Source: an uncultured Selenomonadaceae bacterium | GTDB taxonomy: Bacteria; Bacillota; Negativicutes; Selenomonadales; Selenomonadaceae | DNA: 8,656 nt | Assembly: GCA_905236595.1 (NCBI GenBank) | Contig: CAJORE010000093.1 | Coordinates: forward strand, 1 to 8,656 | Reading direction: 5' to 3' | Part shown: one piece after another, positions 1-7,414 of the stretch | Layout: every line of letters starts with the position of its first letter | Numbering within the stretch: the stretch's first letter is position 1 | The notes under the pieces: generated by a model | Seen by the model: only the letters and a program-made list of their open reading frames with translations | Told to the model about the DNA's origin: nothing | Databases searched by the model: none | Translations under genes and position numbers: made by a program

Positions 1-1012
1 CCGCAATATCAATGGCCGCGTCCAAGAAGGCGGCGGCAACGGATGAGGCGCAAGCCTCGCCCAAACGAAAACAGAGCGACATGAACGGCTTGAGCTTCAG
101 CTTGTCGATGATTGCGCCGTGTCCTTCTTCGGCAGACAAGGCGCTCGCCAAACAAAAGTCGATGCTGCGGGGCGCGATGTTTTCGGCAATTAACGCGGCG
201 GCTCCGGTATTGAAGCCGTCCAATATGACGAGACAATTATTGGCCGCCGCTCCCAAGATAATGCCGACGATGCAACCTAATTCAAAACCGCCCGTTTTGG
301 CCAGGACGTCGATACCGTCCGTCGGATCCGGCGCATTTACCGCCAAAATTTTGCGTACGATTTCCGTTTTGTGTCGCAAGCGTTCGTTGTCTATGCCCGT
401 GCCGCGTCCGGTGGCGCATTCGGCATCTATGCCGCACAGCGCGGCCGTGATGGCTGCCGAAGCCGTTGTGTTGGCGATGCCCATTTCGCCGGGCAAAAAA
501 ACGTTGTAGCCCATTGCGGCATACTCGTTAGCAAGTTCGATGCCCGTTTCGATGGAGCGTTCGGCGTCAATGCGGGTCATGGCCGCGCCTTTGGTGGAAT
601 CGTGCGTGCCGTCGGCGATACGTTTGTCAATCAGTCCCGGCAACGATGAGGTGTCGGCATTTATGCCCATGTCGACGACGATGAGTTCCGATCCGGCAAA
701 ATTGGCCATGGCGTTGGCGGCGCCGCCTCGTGAGATTAGATAATTCGCCGTCATTTCATAGGTGGTCTTTTGCGGGTAGGCGCTGACTTTCTGGGCGGCG
801 ACGCCGTGATCGGCGCAGGCTATTATCGTCAGCTTTTTTGTCGGCGGCAATACGGCGGTGCCGATTGCACCGGCATAGGTCAAAAGCATATCCCGCAACG
901 TGCCGAGACTTTCGTTGTTTGGCATGCGCTCCGCTATGTGCCGGGCGAGTGCCGCTTGGGAAGCCGTGTCGGCGCCGGAGATTTTTTTGACCGTCGCTTG
1001 CAGGAGGCTCAT
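1..1012 (-). CDS. cobT: Nicotinate-nucleotide--dimethylbenzimidazole phosphoribosyltransferase CobT (3' end cut by window)
   Basis: CobT transfers phosphoribose from nicotinate mononucleotide to a lower-ligand base such as dimethylbenzimidazole, giving the alpha-ribotide used in nucleotide-loop assembly of cobamides; it is cytosolic. I translated 337 residues without a stop. The family usually has about 350, so only the last 10-20 are missing. Family landmarks are visible: IIACADHGVAAQKVSAYP near residues 62-79, the glycine-rich FLPGEMGIANTTASAAI segment near 174-190, the TGRGTGID stretch near 202-209, KTGGFELG, LDGFNTGAAAL, and SAEEGH near 295-300. The putative catalytic Glu is E319 in RLGEACAS. 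The family normally reads LGEG(S/T)GA here, so the Glu is kept but the loop glycines are lost. The start is ATG with AAGGAGG 7 nt upstream inside the end of tex, and the ATG overlaps the tex TGA (ATGA), implying translational coupling. The family call is firm. The base used (benzimidazole, purine or phenol) cannot be read from sequence. Confidence 0.93.
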   Translation of the reverse strand, partial: MSLLQATVKKISGADTASQAALARHIAERMPNNESLGTLRDMLLTYAGAIGTAVLPPTKKLTIIACADHGVAAQKVSAYPQKTTYEMTANYLISRGGAANAMANFAGSELIVVDMGINADTSSLPGLIDKRIADGTHDSTKGAAMTRIDAERSIETGIELANEYAAMGYNVFLPGEMGIANTTASAAITAALCGIDAECATGRGTGIDNERLRHKTEIVRKILAVNAPDPTDGIDVLAKTGGFELGCIVGIILGAAANNCLVILDGFNTGAAALIAENIAPRSIDFCLASALSAEEGHGAIIDKLKLKPFMSLCFRLGEACASSVAAAFLDAAIDIA

Positions 1013-3204
1013 TGTTTTGCCTCCTTGGGTACTTGTTTCAGCGATAAGCCGATACGATTTCTTTTTTCATCCACACTTATAATCATCACCGTCAAAATGT
1101 CGCCGACGGCAACCACGTCCAACGGATGCTTGACGCGGCGACGGCTGAGTTCCGAGATGTGGATAAGTCCGGCCGTTTTTAAGCCGATGTCCACAAACAC
1201 GCCAAAATCGGTAATGTTGCGCACCGTGCCGCGCATAAGCGATCCGACCTGCAAATCGGACAGCTTAACGATGGCTTGGCGCGTCAAAGGCGCCGGCAAA
1301 TCTTCGCGAGGGTCGCGCCCCGGTTTGGCGAGGGCATCCAAAATATCGTGGATGGTCGGCAGTCCGGCTTCGAGTTCGGTTGACAGTTTGGCTTCGTCAA
1401 TTTTGTTGCGCTTTTTGGCAAAGTCGGACAGTTTTTCTTTGTCGGTCAAATCGTCGAGAGTCATGGACAGGCCGCCGAGGATTTTTTCCGCCAAACCGTA
1501 TGATTCCGGGTGAACGGCGGTGTTGTCCAAAGGCGTTTTGCCGTTCCGTATGCGTAAGAATCCGGCGCATTGCGTAAAGGCGGCCGGACCTAAGCGCGGC
1601 ACTTTCAACAATTCTTTGCGGCTTGTAAATTCGCCGTGTTCGCCGCGATAGGTGACGATGTTTTGCGCGACGGCGGAGCTTATTCCCGCAACGTGTTTTA
1701 AGAGCGCCGCCGAAGCCGTATTGAGATCAACGCCCACATGGTTCACCGCCGATTCCACGACTTGTTCCAAAGTGGCGGCCAATTCTTTTTGGTTTACGTC
1801 GTGTTGGTACTGCCCAACTCCGATTGCCTTGGGATCTATTTTTACCAGTTCCGCCAGCGGATCTTGGACGCGACGGGCGATGGAAACGGCGCCCCTTATG
1901 GTGACGTCGTATTCGGGCAATTCCTCCTTGGCCAGTTTAGAGGCCGAATAGACCGATGCCCCCGCCTCATTGGTGATTATATAGTGTACATTAGTCAGAT
2001 TTTCGTTTTTGATAAGATCGGCGACAAATTCTTCAGTTTCCAAGGAGGCCGTGCCGTTGCCGATGGATATGAGAGTGATGCCGTATTTCTTTATGAGTTC
2101 GCGAACTTTGGCGGCGGCAGCATCTTTTTGGGCGTCGCTGTGCGTCACATACAAAACGCCGTGATCCAAAACGCGCCCCGTTTTGTCGACGACCGCTGAC
2201 TTGCAACCGGTGCGGTAACCGGGGTCAAGCCCCAATACCGTATGGCCGGCAAGCGGCGCGGCAAGAAGTAATTGTTTTAGGTTGGCACCGAAAATTTTTA
2301 TGGCCGCACTCTCCGCTGTTTCCGTCAAGGCGGCGCGAATCTCTCTTTCCAAAGCCGGGAAAAGCAAGCGTTTGTAGCCGTCGGTGACAGCCGCCAGCAA
2401 AGTGTCGGTAAATATTGACGGCTTTTTGTAAAAATTCTTAAAGATTGCTTCGATTGCTACGTCATGATCGGCGTTAAGTTTTACTTTCAAAAAGCCTTTT
2501 TTTTCGCCGCGGTTTATTGCCAAAATCCGATGGCCGGGGAGCGTACGCACAGGTTCTTCGTAAGCGTCGTACATTAGGAACACTTGCGCGTCGGCAGTAT
2601 CTTTTGTTTCTTCGTCAAGTTCGGCGGCGATTTTGCTCGTGTTAAACAGTCGTTCACGCATTTTGCCGCGCAACGCGGCATCTTCGCTGATTGTTTCGGC
2701 GACGATGTCGGCGGCTCCGGCCAATGCGTCGTCCGCCGTTTCGACGCCTTTTTCCGGGTCGATGAAGGCGGCGGCAAAATTCTGCGCCGTACCGGCGGTT
2801 TCTTCTTGCGCCAAAATGGCGTCGGCCAAGGGTTGCAATCCCTTTTCGCGGGCGATTATGGCACGGGTGCGCTTTTTGGGACGGTAGGGCAAATATAAAT
2901 CTTCAAGCTCCTGTAATTTTTCGGCGCTTTCGATAGCGGCGCGAAGATCGGGCGTGAGCTTGCCGAGTTCGTCGATCTTCGTCAAAATCTCTTCTTGACG
3001 TGCCGCAAAATTTTTGAGGTAGGCAAGGCGCTCCTCAATGGTGCGGATTGCCTCTTCGTCCAAAGAACCCGTTGCTTCTTTGCGATAGCGGGCGATGAAG
3101 GGAACAGTATTTTGTTCGCTAAGGAGTTTTTCCGTCGCCGTCACTTGATTCGGGCGGATATTCAGCTCCCGGGCGATAATGTTCGGTATATCCTGAATCT
3201 TCAT
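1009..3204 (-). CDS. tex: Transcription accessory / RNA-binding protein Tex (S1 domain)
   Basis: Tex is a conserved cytosolic nucleic-acid-binding protein linked to transcription and RNA metabolism; its exact molecular task is unsettled. The 731 residues match the usual full length. The N-terminal helical Tex region covers about 1-310 and includes the signature GHRILAINRGE near 224-234. A YqgF/RNase H-like domain (HTVLGLDPGYRTGCK, about 321-430) follows. Next come the GQYQHDVNQ motif near 464-472 and helix-hairpin-helix repeats (LLKHVAGISS, LLKVPRLGPAAFTQCAGFLRI, about 495-555). A C-terminal S1 domain (VGSLMRGTVRNITDFGVFVDIG, about 651-725) ends the protein. The ATG start has AGAGG 7 nt upstream, directly after the DUF805 stop codon. 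The gene lies 12 nt after DUF805 and overlaps cobT by 4 nt, so it is mid-operon. No defect is visible. Confidence 0.96.
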   Translation of the reverse strand: MKIQDIPNIIARELNIRPNQVTATEKLLSEQNTVPFIARYRKEATGSLDEEAIRTIEERLAYLKNFAARQEEILTKIDELGKLTPDLRAAIESAEKLQELEDLYLPYRPKKRTRAIIAREKGLQPLADAILAQEETAGTAQNFAAAFIDPEKGVETADDALAGAADIVAETISEDAALRGKMRERLFNTSKIAAELDEETKDTADAQVFLMYDAYEEPVRTLPGHRILAINRGEKKGFLKVKLNADHDVAIEAIFKNFYKKPSIFTDTLLAAVTDGYKRLLFPALEREIRAALTETAESAAIKIFGANLKQLLLAAPLAGHTVLGLDPGYRTGCKSAVVDKTGRVLDHGVLYVTHSDAQKDAAAAKVRELIKKYGITLISIGNGTASLETEEFVADLIKNENLTNVHYIITNEAGASVYSASKLAKEELPEYDVTIRGAVSIARRVQDPLAELVKIDPKAIGVGQYQHDVNQKELAATLEQVVESAVNHVGVDLNTASAALLKHVAGISSAVAQNIVTYRGEHGEFTSRKELLKVPRLGPAAFTQCAGFLRIRNGKTPLDNTAVHPESYGLAEKILGGLSMTLDDLTDKEKLSDFAKKRNKIDEAKLSTELEAGLPTIHDILDALAKPGRDPREDLPAPLTRQAIVKLSDLQVGSLMRGTVRNITDFGVFVDIGLKTAGLIHISELSRRRVKHPLDVVAVGDILTVMIISVDEKRNRIGLSLKQVPKEAKQ
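1019..1026 (-). promoter_or_regulatory. Internal ribosome binding site for cobT within the end of tex
   Basis: AAGGAGG on the minus strand encodes part of the last residues of Tex (KEAKQ) and lies 7 nt before the cobT ATG. With the ATGA overlap this is a typical coupled reinitiation site. Confidence 0.8.
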
Positions 3205-3216
3205 AAATGGACCTCT

Positions 3217-3876
3217 CTATAAACTTTGCGACGCCAAACCCTGCCGCAGCGCCAACAGAAAAATCAGCAACAACAAACCGGCACTTAGGGACAGCGTCCG
3301 TGCCGTCCAGTTCACGCGCTTGCCGTCGGCAATGCGACCCAAAGGGTCGGCGCCGTACTTATTTGCGCCTCGCGTTCCGAAAGAAATGGCGAGGTAAATA
3401 TAGATGAATGCGCCGATTAAAGTTGCCGCGAGTTGGTCGGGACGATCGCCGTCGGCCATTGTGTAATTGCCGAAGACGAGGACAAGGCCGCATACAAATT
3501 CGCCAAAGGCGATGAAGCCGCCCTTGTCCATATCATGCAAACGACGTACGCTCCAACAATATTCGGGAATAAGCGATAAAAGAGCGATGAACGTCGTTAA
3601 GTAAACAAGTTCCGGCGGAACGTTGGCGCTGTGTTCTTCGGTGAGCATAAGACCGGCGGCAAGGAGCACCATTCCTTGTATTATCGACATGGTAATCGTC
3701 CGTTTTATGTAACGCAAACGATTTAAGCGCCCGTTGGTCATAAGGAGCATTGCTGCCCAAGTGGCGTCCTCCTTGTAAGCCGTTGCGTCGGGGTCGGTCA
3801 AATTTATGCCGCAATTATTGCAATAGTTTGCGCCGTCTGCCAACGGACTGCCGCAATTTGAGCAAAAATTGGCCAC
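3217..3876 (-). CDS. Zinc-ribbon DUF805 family membrane protein
   Basis: This is a 219-residue membrane protein of unknown function. A short N-terminal zinc ribbon has two CxxC knuckles (C5, C8, C19, C22; FCSNCG and YCNNCG). A DUF805 domain follows (about 45-185) with the family marks GRLNRLRYIKRT, VRRLHDMDKGGF and GTRGANKYGADPLGR. Four hydrophobic helices fall in the domain, roughly at 63-80, 90-106, 123-140 and 153-170. A fifth (SAGLLLLIFLLAL) lies close to the C-terminus. An in-frame GTG three codons upstream (3885) is possible, but GAGGTGA at 3888-3882 sits 5 nt before the GTG at 3876 and would overlap the 3885 start, so I chose 3876. The gene begins 14 nt after the amidase stop and ends 12 nt before tex. 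The zinc ribbon may mediate protein or nucleic-acid contact on the cytosolic face, which is inference. The domain call is firm; the function is not known. Confidence 0.88.
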   Translation of the reverse strand: MANFCSNCGSPLADGANYCNNCGINLTDPDATAYKEDATWAAMLLMTNGRLNRLRYIKRTITMSIIQGMVLLAAGLMLTEEHSANVPPELVYLTTFIALLSLIPEYCWSVRRLHDMDKGGFIAFGEFVCGLVLVFGNYTMADGDRPDQLAATLIGAFIYIYLAISFGTRGANKYGADPLGRIADGKRVNWTARTLSLSAGLLLLIFLLALRQGLASQSL

Positions 3877-3881
3877 AATCG

Positions 3882-3888
3882 TCACCTC
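3882..3888 (-). promoter_or_regulatory. Ribosome binding site deciding the DUF805 start
   Basis: GAGGTGA on the minus strand lies 5 nt before the GTG at 3876 and overlaps the alternative GTG at 3885. This spacing favours the shorter protein, which begins just before the first zinc-ribbon cysteine pair. Confidence 0.7.
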
Positions 3889-3890
3889 AA

Positions 3891-5297
3891 TCAGCCGAAA
3901 TAATCGGCAATGCCGTCAAGCAAGCCTTGAGCGGCTTTCTTTATGCCTTCCTCCGAGTCTAAAAGCTGTTCTTCCTCTTCGTTGGAAAGAAATGCCAATT
4001 CTATTAAGGTGGCAGGCATATCCGTTTTGCGAACGACATAGAAATTGCAACTTTGCGTGCCGCGATCGACGGTTTTTATTTCTTCGATGAGGGCGCTTCG
4101 CAATGCGTCGGCAAGCTTTTTGGAAGCCTTGGTGCCCTTTTCGTAGTAGTAAGCGGTCGTTCCTTTCGCCGTATTGTTGGTGAAGGCGTCTGCGTGGATG
4201 GAAATAAAAATGTCGGCTTTTTTGTCGTTGGCAATGTCGCACCGCGCCTGCAATTCTTCGATGGCGCTGGCTTTGGCGCCTTTGGCGTGTACGGCCTTGT
4301 CGGAGGTGCGAGTAAGTATGACTTTGGCGCCCTCCTTTTCGAGGAGTTTTCTAAGTTCTGTCGCTACTTTGAACGTGACGCTCTTTTCCGTTACGCCGGT
4401 TGGGCCGATGGCGCCGACGTCGGGACCGCCGTGTCCGGGGTCGATGCAAATTACTTTTCCTTTCATGCCGATAATCGCGGCAATACGCTCGTCAATGTCC
4501 GAATCGGCGTCGTCTTCTTCGTTTTTGCCAAGTTCGTCGTCGTTTGGCTCTCGGTCGTGTTTTTCTTGCGTATCCTCTTTATCGGTGCGTTTGTCGGTCT
4601 TGGTTTTCGCAGTGCGTTCGGGTAAGGGTTCATCTTCCTCTGATACCTTTGGTTTTTGCGAAGGAGTTTCCTGTTTGGTTGGTGGTTCTGGGGGCGGCGG
4701 CGTTTTGTTCGTTCCGGCCTTATCTTTATCGGCCGTTTTGTTGATTGTTTTGTCGGTGGTTTTATTGCCGGTGTTGTTGTCAGTCGGCTGTTTAATCGGT
4801 TTGGTTACGGGCGGTGCTGTTTTGACTTTGCCGAAATCCATCACCAAACGTTCCGGATTGGCGAGGGAAAATACATGAACGGCATCTTTTGTCGCGTCGG
4901 TCTCGGCGACGATGCGCACGGTTGTCTTGTCAAACTGCGCCACACGAATTTTTTTCACATAGCCGCCGATAACAGTTTCTTTGCTCACCGCCGGTGACAG
5001 CCAGGCGTTTTCCACATCGACGATTATGCGATTGGGATTGGCAACGGCAGATTGCTTAAACTTAAGTTCTCCTTTTTGCGCGTCCACGACGACGCGTGCT
5101 TTGCCTTCACCGTCGATGGAAAAGCGCAGACCCGTAACTTCCGTCAGTGAATTTACGCGTTCGCCGAAAGTTTTTGCCGTTGATGCGGCAGTTGTCGTTT
5201 TGGCGGGCGTCGGCGCAGCACCGGCCGAAATTGCCGGAGCCAAGCTTATCCCGACGAACAGGAGGACGAACATAATAAATCTTAAAACAATTCGCAT
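3891..5297 (-). CDS. Secreted N-acetylmuramoyl-L-alanine amidase, AMIN + Amidase_3
   Basis: This enzyme cleaves the bond between N-acetylmuramic acid and L-alanine of peptidoglycan and acts outside the cytoplasmic membrane. The 468-residue protein starts with a signal peptide (MRIVLRFIMF plus a hydrophobic stretch, likely cleavage near AISAGA, residues 23-28). An AMIN wall-targeting domain covers about 55-155. A low-complexity Lys/Thr/Pro then Glu/Asp linker covers about 160-272. A zinc-dependent Amidase_3 domain covers about 281-468. The expected zinc and catalytic residues are present: H289 (DPGHGG), E304 (TEKSV), H368 (SIHADA) and E433 (LIELAFLSN). An upstream in-frame ATG at 5330 lies inside the permease gene and would spoil the signal peptide. 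The ATG at 5297 has GAGAGGA 8 nt upstream, so I used it. The gene lies 22 nt after the permease. AmiC-like roles in cell separation, or LytC-like autolysis, both fit; I give no symbol. Confidence 0.94.
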   Translation of the reverse strand: MRIVLRFIMFVLLFVGISLAPAISAGAAPTPAKTTTAASTAKTFGERVNSLTEVTGLRFSIDGEGKARVVVDAQKGELKFKQSAVANPNRIIVDVENAWLSPAVSKETVIGGYVKKIRVAQFDKTTVRIVAETDATKDAVHVFSLANPERLVMDFGKVKTAPPVTKPIKQPTDNNTGNKTTDKTINKTADKDKAGTNKTPPPPEPPTKQETPSQKPKVSEEDEPLPERTAKTKTDKRTDKEDTQEKHDREPNDDELGKNEEDDADSDIDERIAAIIGMKGKVICIDPGHGGPDVGAIGPTGVTEKSVTFKVATELRKLLEKEGAKVILTRTSDKAVHAKGAKASAIEELQARCDIANDKKADIFISIHADAFTNNTAKGTTAYYYEKGTKASKKLADALRSALIEEIKTVDRGTQSCNFYVVRKTDMPATLIELAFLSNEEEEQLLDSEEGIKKAAQGLLDGIADYFG

Positions 5298-5319
5298 ACA
5301 AATAATCCTCTCGCCGTTT

Positions 5320-5967
5320 TCAACGAACATCGGCCAGCGCGAAGCGCGCTTCGAGTTTTTTGAATACCCATGTCAGGACAAAAGTCATTGTCAAATAAAA
5401 TACCGCCGCAATGACGAAGGGGGTCATGTCAAATTCCCGTTGGACGATGGTTCGCGCTACGCGCAACAAATCATTCATGGCAAGTATGTAAATAAGCGAG
5501 GTGTCTTTGACCAAGTTTATCGTTTCGTTGGCGACGGGCGGCAAAACCACGCGAACCATTTGCGGCAATACAACGTGGCGCATCATCAAAGGGTAGTTAA
5601 GCCCCAAGGCTTTGGCCGCTTCGTACTGTCCTTTGGGAACGGCGTTTATGCCGGCACGGAAGATTTCCGCAAAATAAGCCGCATAGTTGAGCGAAAACGC
5701 CAAGAGGGCGGCGGCTATATCCGGAAGCATTATTCCGACCATGGGCAACGCGAAGTAAACAAACAATAACTGTAACATCAAAGGTGTGCCGCGCATGAGC
5801 CAGATGTAGAATTCGGTAAAGAGTGACAGCGGCCTTATATTAGATATGCGCATGAGCGTCACGATCAGACCGATGGGAAGGGCAAGCGCAAGCGTCACGA
5901 AAAAAATCGTCAAAGTGACTTTAGTTCCTTGCAACATTAGCAAAGTGGTGTGCAAAATATTTTCCAT
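5320..5967 (-). CDS. Polar amino-acid ABC transporter permease (HisM/GlnP family)
   Basis: This is an inner-membrane subunit of an ABC importer for polar amino acids such as glutamine, histidine, arginine or cystine; the substrate cannot be told from sequence. The 215 residues match the family length. Several hydrophobic helices are visible (about 18-40, 60-80, 83-103, 140-160, 182-203). The conserved RGTPLMLQL lies at 59-67. The cytoplasmic EAA loop that docks the ATPase lies at 116-135 (EAAKALG ... VVLP). The ATG has only a weak GGA about 9 nt upstream. It is the first gene of the operon, downstream of a good promoter. No substrate-binding protein or ATPase gene lies next to it in the window, which is unusual for this family: the upstream neighbour is the unrelated ndh unit, and the downstream one is the amidase. 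Confidence 0.93.
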   Translation of the reverse strand: MENILHTTLLMLQGTKVTLTIFFVTLALALPIGLIVTLMRISNIRPLSLFTEFYIWLMRGTPLMLQLLFVYFALPMVGIMLPDIAAALLAFSLNYAAYFAEIFRAGINAVPKGQYEAAKALGLNYPLMMRHVVLPQMVRVVLPPVANETINLVKDTSLIYILAMNDLLRVARTIVQREFDMTPFVIAAVFYLTMTFVLTWVFKKLEARFALADVR

Positions 5968-6008
5968 AAAGTAATGTCCATAGCCGAATTAAGATAGGTA
6001 CTGCCGAT

Positions 6009-6034
6009 GTTAGCGATCGACATCAATCGCTAAC
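6009..6034. promoter_or_regulatory. Perfect 9-bp inverted repeat over the operon start site (putative operator)
   Basis: GTTAGCGAT (6009-6017) and ATCGCTAAC (6026-6034) are exact reverse complements separated by 8 nt. The repeat touches the last base of the putative -10 and spans the predicted start site, a classic position for a repressor site. No T-run follows it on either strand, so it is not a terminator. Alternatively it forms a hairpin in the first bases of the mRNA. The binding protein is unknown. Confidence 0.55.
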
Positions 6035-6061
6035 TATACTACATAAAGCCTAAAAAGGCAA
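6033..6061 (-). promoter_or_regulatory. Promoter of the permease-amidase-DUF805-tex-cobT operon
   Basis: On the minus strand TTGCCT (6061-6056) and TATAGT (6038-6033) are separated by exactly 17 nt. The -10 matches the sigma-70/sigma-A consensus at 5 of 6 positions; the -35 is partial. Transcription would start near 6026, giving a leader of about 58 nt before the permease ATG. It lies directly downstream of the ndh terminator, as expected for a new transcription unit. Confidence 0.65.
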
Positions 6062-6067
6062 TTATCG

Positions 6068-6117
6068 AAAAAGCAAAACGGCAACCGCCCCAAGGGACAG
6101 TCGCCGTTTTGCTTTTT
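6068..6117 (-). terminator. Rho-independent terminator of ndh (potentially bidirectional)
   Basis: A perfect 15-bp stem pairs 6068-6082 with 6103-6117 across a 20-nt loop. The core GCAAAACGGC/GCCGTTTTGC is flanked by A-runs on the left and T-runs on the right, so a U-tract follows the stem on both strands. It lies 46 nt past the ndh stop and just before the next promoter, so its main use is to end the ndh transcript. Confidence 0.85.
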
Positions 6118-6133
6118 GTGAATCGAGGAGGCG

Positions 6134-6163
6134 CTTTTTCGCCGTGCGCCGTAAGCGAAAAAG
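6134..6163. repeat. Inverted repeat directly after the ndh stop codon
   Basis: CTTTTTCGC (6134-6142) and GCGAAAAAG (6155-6163) pair perfectly over a 12-nt loop, immediately next to the ndh stop codon. No U-tract follows on the minus strand, so it may instead protect the ndh mRNA 3' end or be a binding site. A closely similar element lies at 7731-7756. Confidence 0.5.
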
Positions 6164-7414
6164 TTATACTTTTATATTCGTTATGATGCGACCCAAGCGA
6201 GTGCCGCTTATTAAATTCCACGTCCATTTGATGGCGACGGTGAAATTCGTGTGCGCACCGGCAAGGCGCATCAAGTGGACAATCATCCACGCGCACCACG
6301 CGAAGAAGCCGCTCATCTTCATGGAGCCTTTGGCCATGACTGCGTCGCCCCTGCCGATTGTCGCCATTGCGCCCAAGTCCTTGTAATGGAATGTCTCAAG
6401 ATCGGTTTGGCCGTTTATGAGTTTCATCACGTTGCGGACGCAAACGACGGCTTGTTGGGTGGCGACGGGCGCCACCGTCGGCAAAGGACGTTCCGTGCCG
6501 TGGAGGAAAAAGGCGCAGTCGCCGATGGCAAATACGTTCTTGGCGCCTTTTACCAGTAGATTTTCTTCGACGATAATGCGCCCATCTCGCGCCACTTCAC
6601 CGCCACATTCGGCGATGAACGGCACGGCCTTTACGCCGGCCGCCCAAATCACCGTACGCGTGGGAATTTCTTCGCCGCCCTTTAATTTTAACACTTCTCC
6701 GTCGTAATCGACCACTTGGGTTGACAGACGCACGTTGACGCCCTTTCGACGCAAGACCCGAACCGTCTCTTCGCGCATTTCCGGCGGGAGCATCGGCAGG
6801 ACGTTGGGTGTCGCTTCGATTAGTGTTATGCTGACGTCGTTAAAATCAAGATTGTGAAATTCTTTCTTTTGGATGCCGATAAGTTCGCTTATGGCGCCGG
6901 CCTCTTCAATGCCCGTCGGGCCGCCGCCGACGACAACAAAGGTCAGCATTTTTTTTCTAAGCGTCGGATCGGTTTGCTTGTTTGCCCGTTCAAACATATG
7001 CAGGACGTGATTGCGTATATGGAGTGCTTCTTGGATTGTTTTCATGCCGTAAGAATGTTCTTCGACGGTTTTCATGCCGAAGAAATTCGTTGTGGCGCCG
7101 GCCGCCAAAATCAGGTAGTCATAGGGAACTTCGCCGTGATTGGTCAAAAGAACGTTGCGCACTTGGTCGACGCCTTGCGCTTTCGCCATAAAAAATTCCA
7201 CGTTTTTATTTGAGCGGAAGAACGTGCGAATGGGGTACGCAATTTCGTCCGTCGATAAGATTGCTGTCGACACTTGATATAATAGCGGTTGGAAGAGATG
7301 AAAATTATGTCTGTCTACCAAAGTTATATCAACGTCTTCTTTGGCAAAGAGTTTAGCAAGTTTAATGCCGCCGAAGCCGCCGCCGACGATGACAATTTTT
7401 GGTTTGCCCGTCAT
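6164..7414 (-). CDS. ndh: Type II NADH:quinone oxidoreductase (NDH-2)
   Basis: NDH-2 is a single-subunit, non-proton-pumping FAD enzyme on the inner face of the cytoplasmic membrane that passes electrons from NADH to quinone. The 416 residues match the family. The FAD-binding Rossmann motif GGGFGG lies at 11-16, with D34 ending the second strand. The NADH Rossmann motif GGGPTGIE lies at 163-170, with E200 at the strand end (LIEA), which favours NADH over NADPH. FAIGDC at 295-300 and the APVATQQA stretch at 315-322 (quinone/FAD region) follow. The C-terminal amphipathic segment (GFFAWCAWMIVHLMRLAG, about 369-386) is the usual membrane anchor. The ATG at 7414 has GGGAGGA 6 nt upstream; an in-frame ATG nine codons earlier (7441) lacks such a site and adds residues before the Rossmann strand. 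It appears monocistronic: own promoter, strong terminator, divergent from flgB. Confidence 0.95.
   Translation of the reverse strand: MTGKPKIVIVGGGFGGIKLAKLFAKEDVDITLVDRHNFHLFQPLLYQVSTAILSTDEIAYPIRTFFRSNKNVEFFMAKAQGVDQVRNVLLTNHGEVPYDYLILAAGATTNFFGMKTVEEHSYGMKTIQEALHIRNHVLHMFERANKQTDPTLRKKMLTFVVVGGGPTGIEEAGAISELIGIQKKEFHNLDFNDVSITLIEATPNVLPMLPPEMREETVRVLRRKGVNVRLSTQVVDYDGEVLKLKGGEEIPTRTVIWAAGVKAVPFIAECGGEVARDGRIIVEENLLVKGAKNVFAIGDCAFFLHGTERPLPTVAPVATQQAVVCVRNVMKLINGQTDLETFHYKDLGAMATIGRGDAVMAKGSMKMSGFFAWCAWMIVHLMRLAGAHTNFTVAIKWTWNLISGTRLGRIITNIKV

Noticed and set aside
5298..5330. Longer amidase start at ATG 5330
   Set aside because: It lies inside the permease coding end and would add polar residues before a clear signal peptide; the ATG at 5297 has a well-spaced ribosome binding site.
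5968..6026. Cobalamin riboswitch in the leader of the operon that carries cobT
   Set aside because: The predicted leader is only about 58 nt, far too short for this riboswitch, and no B12-box-like sequence is visible.
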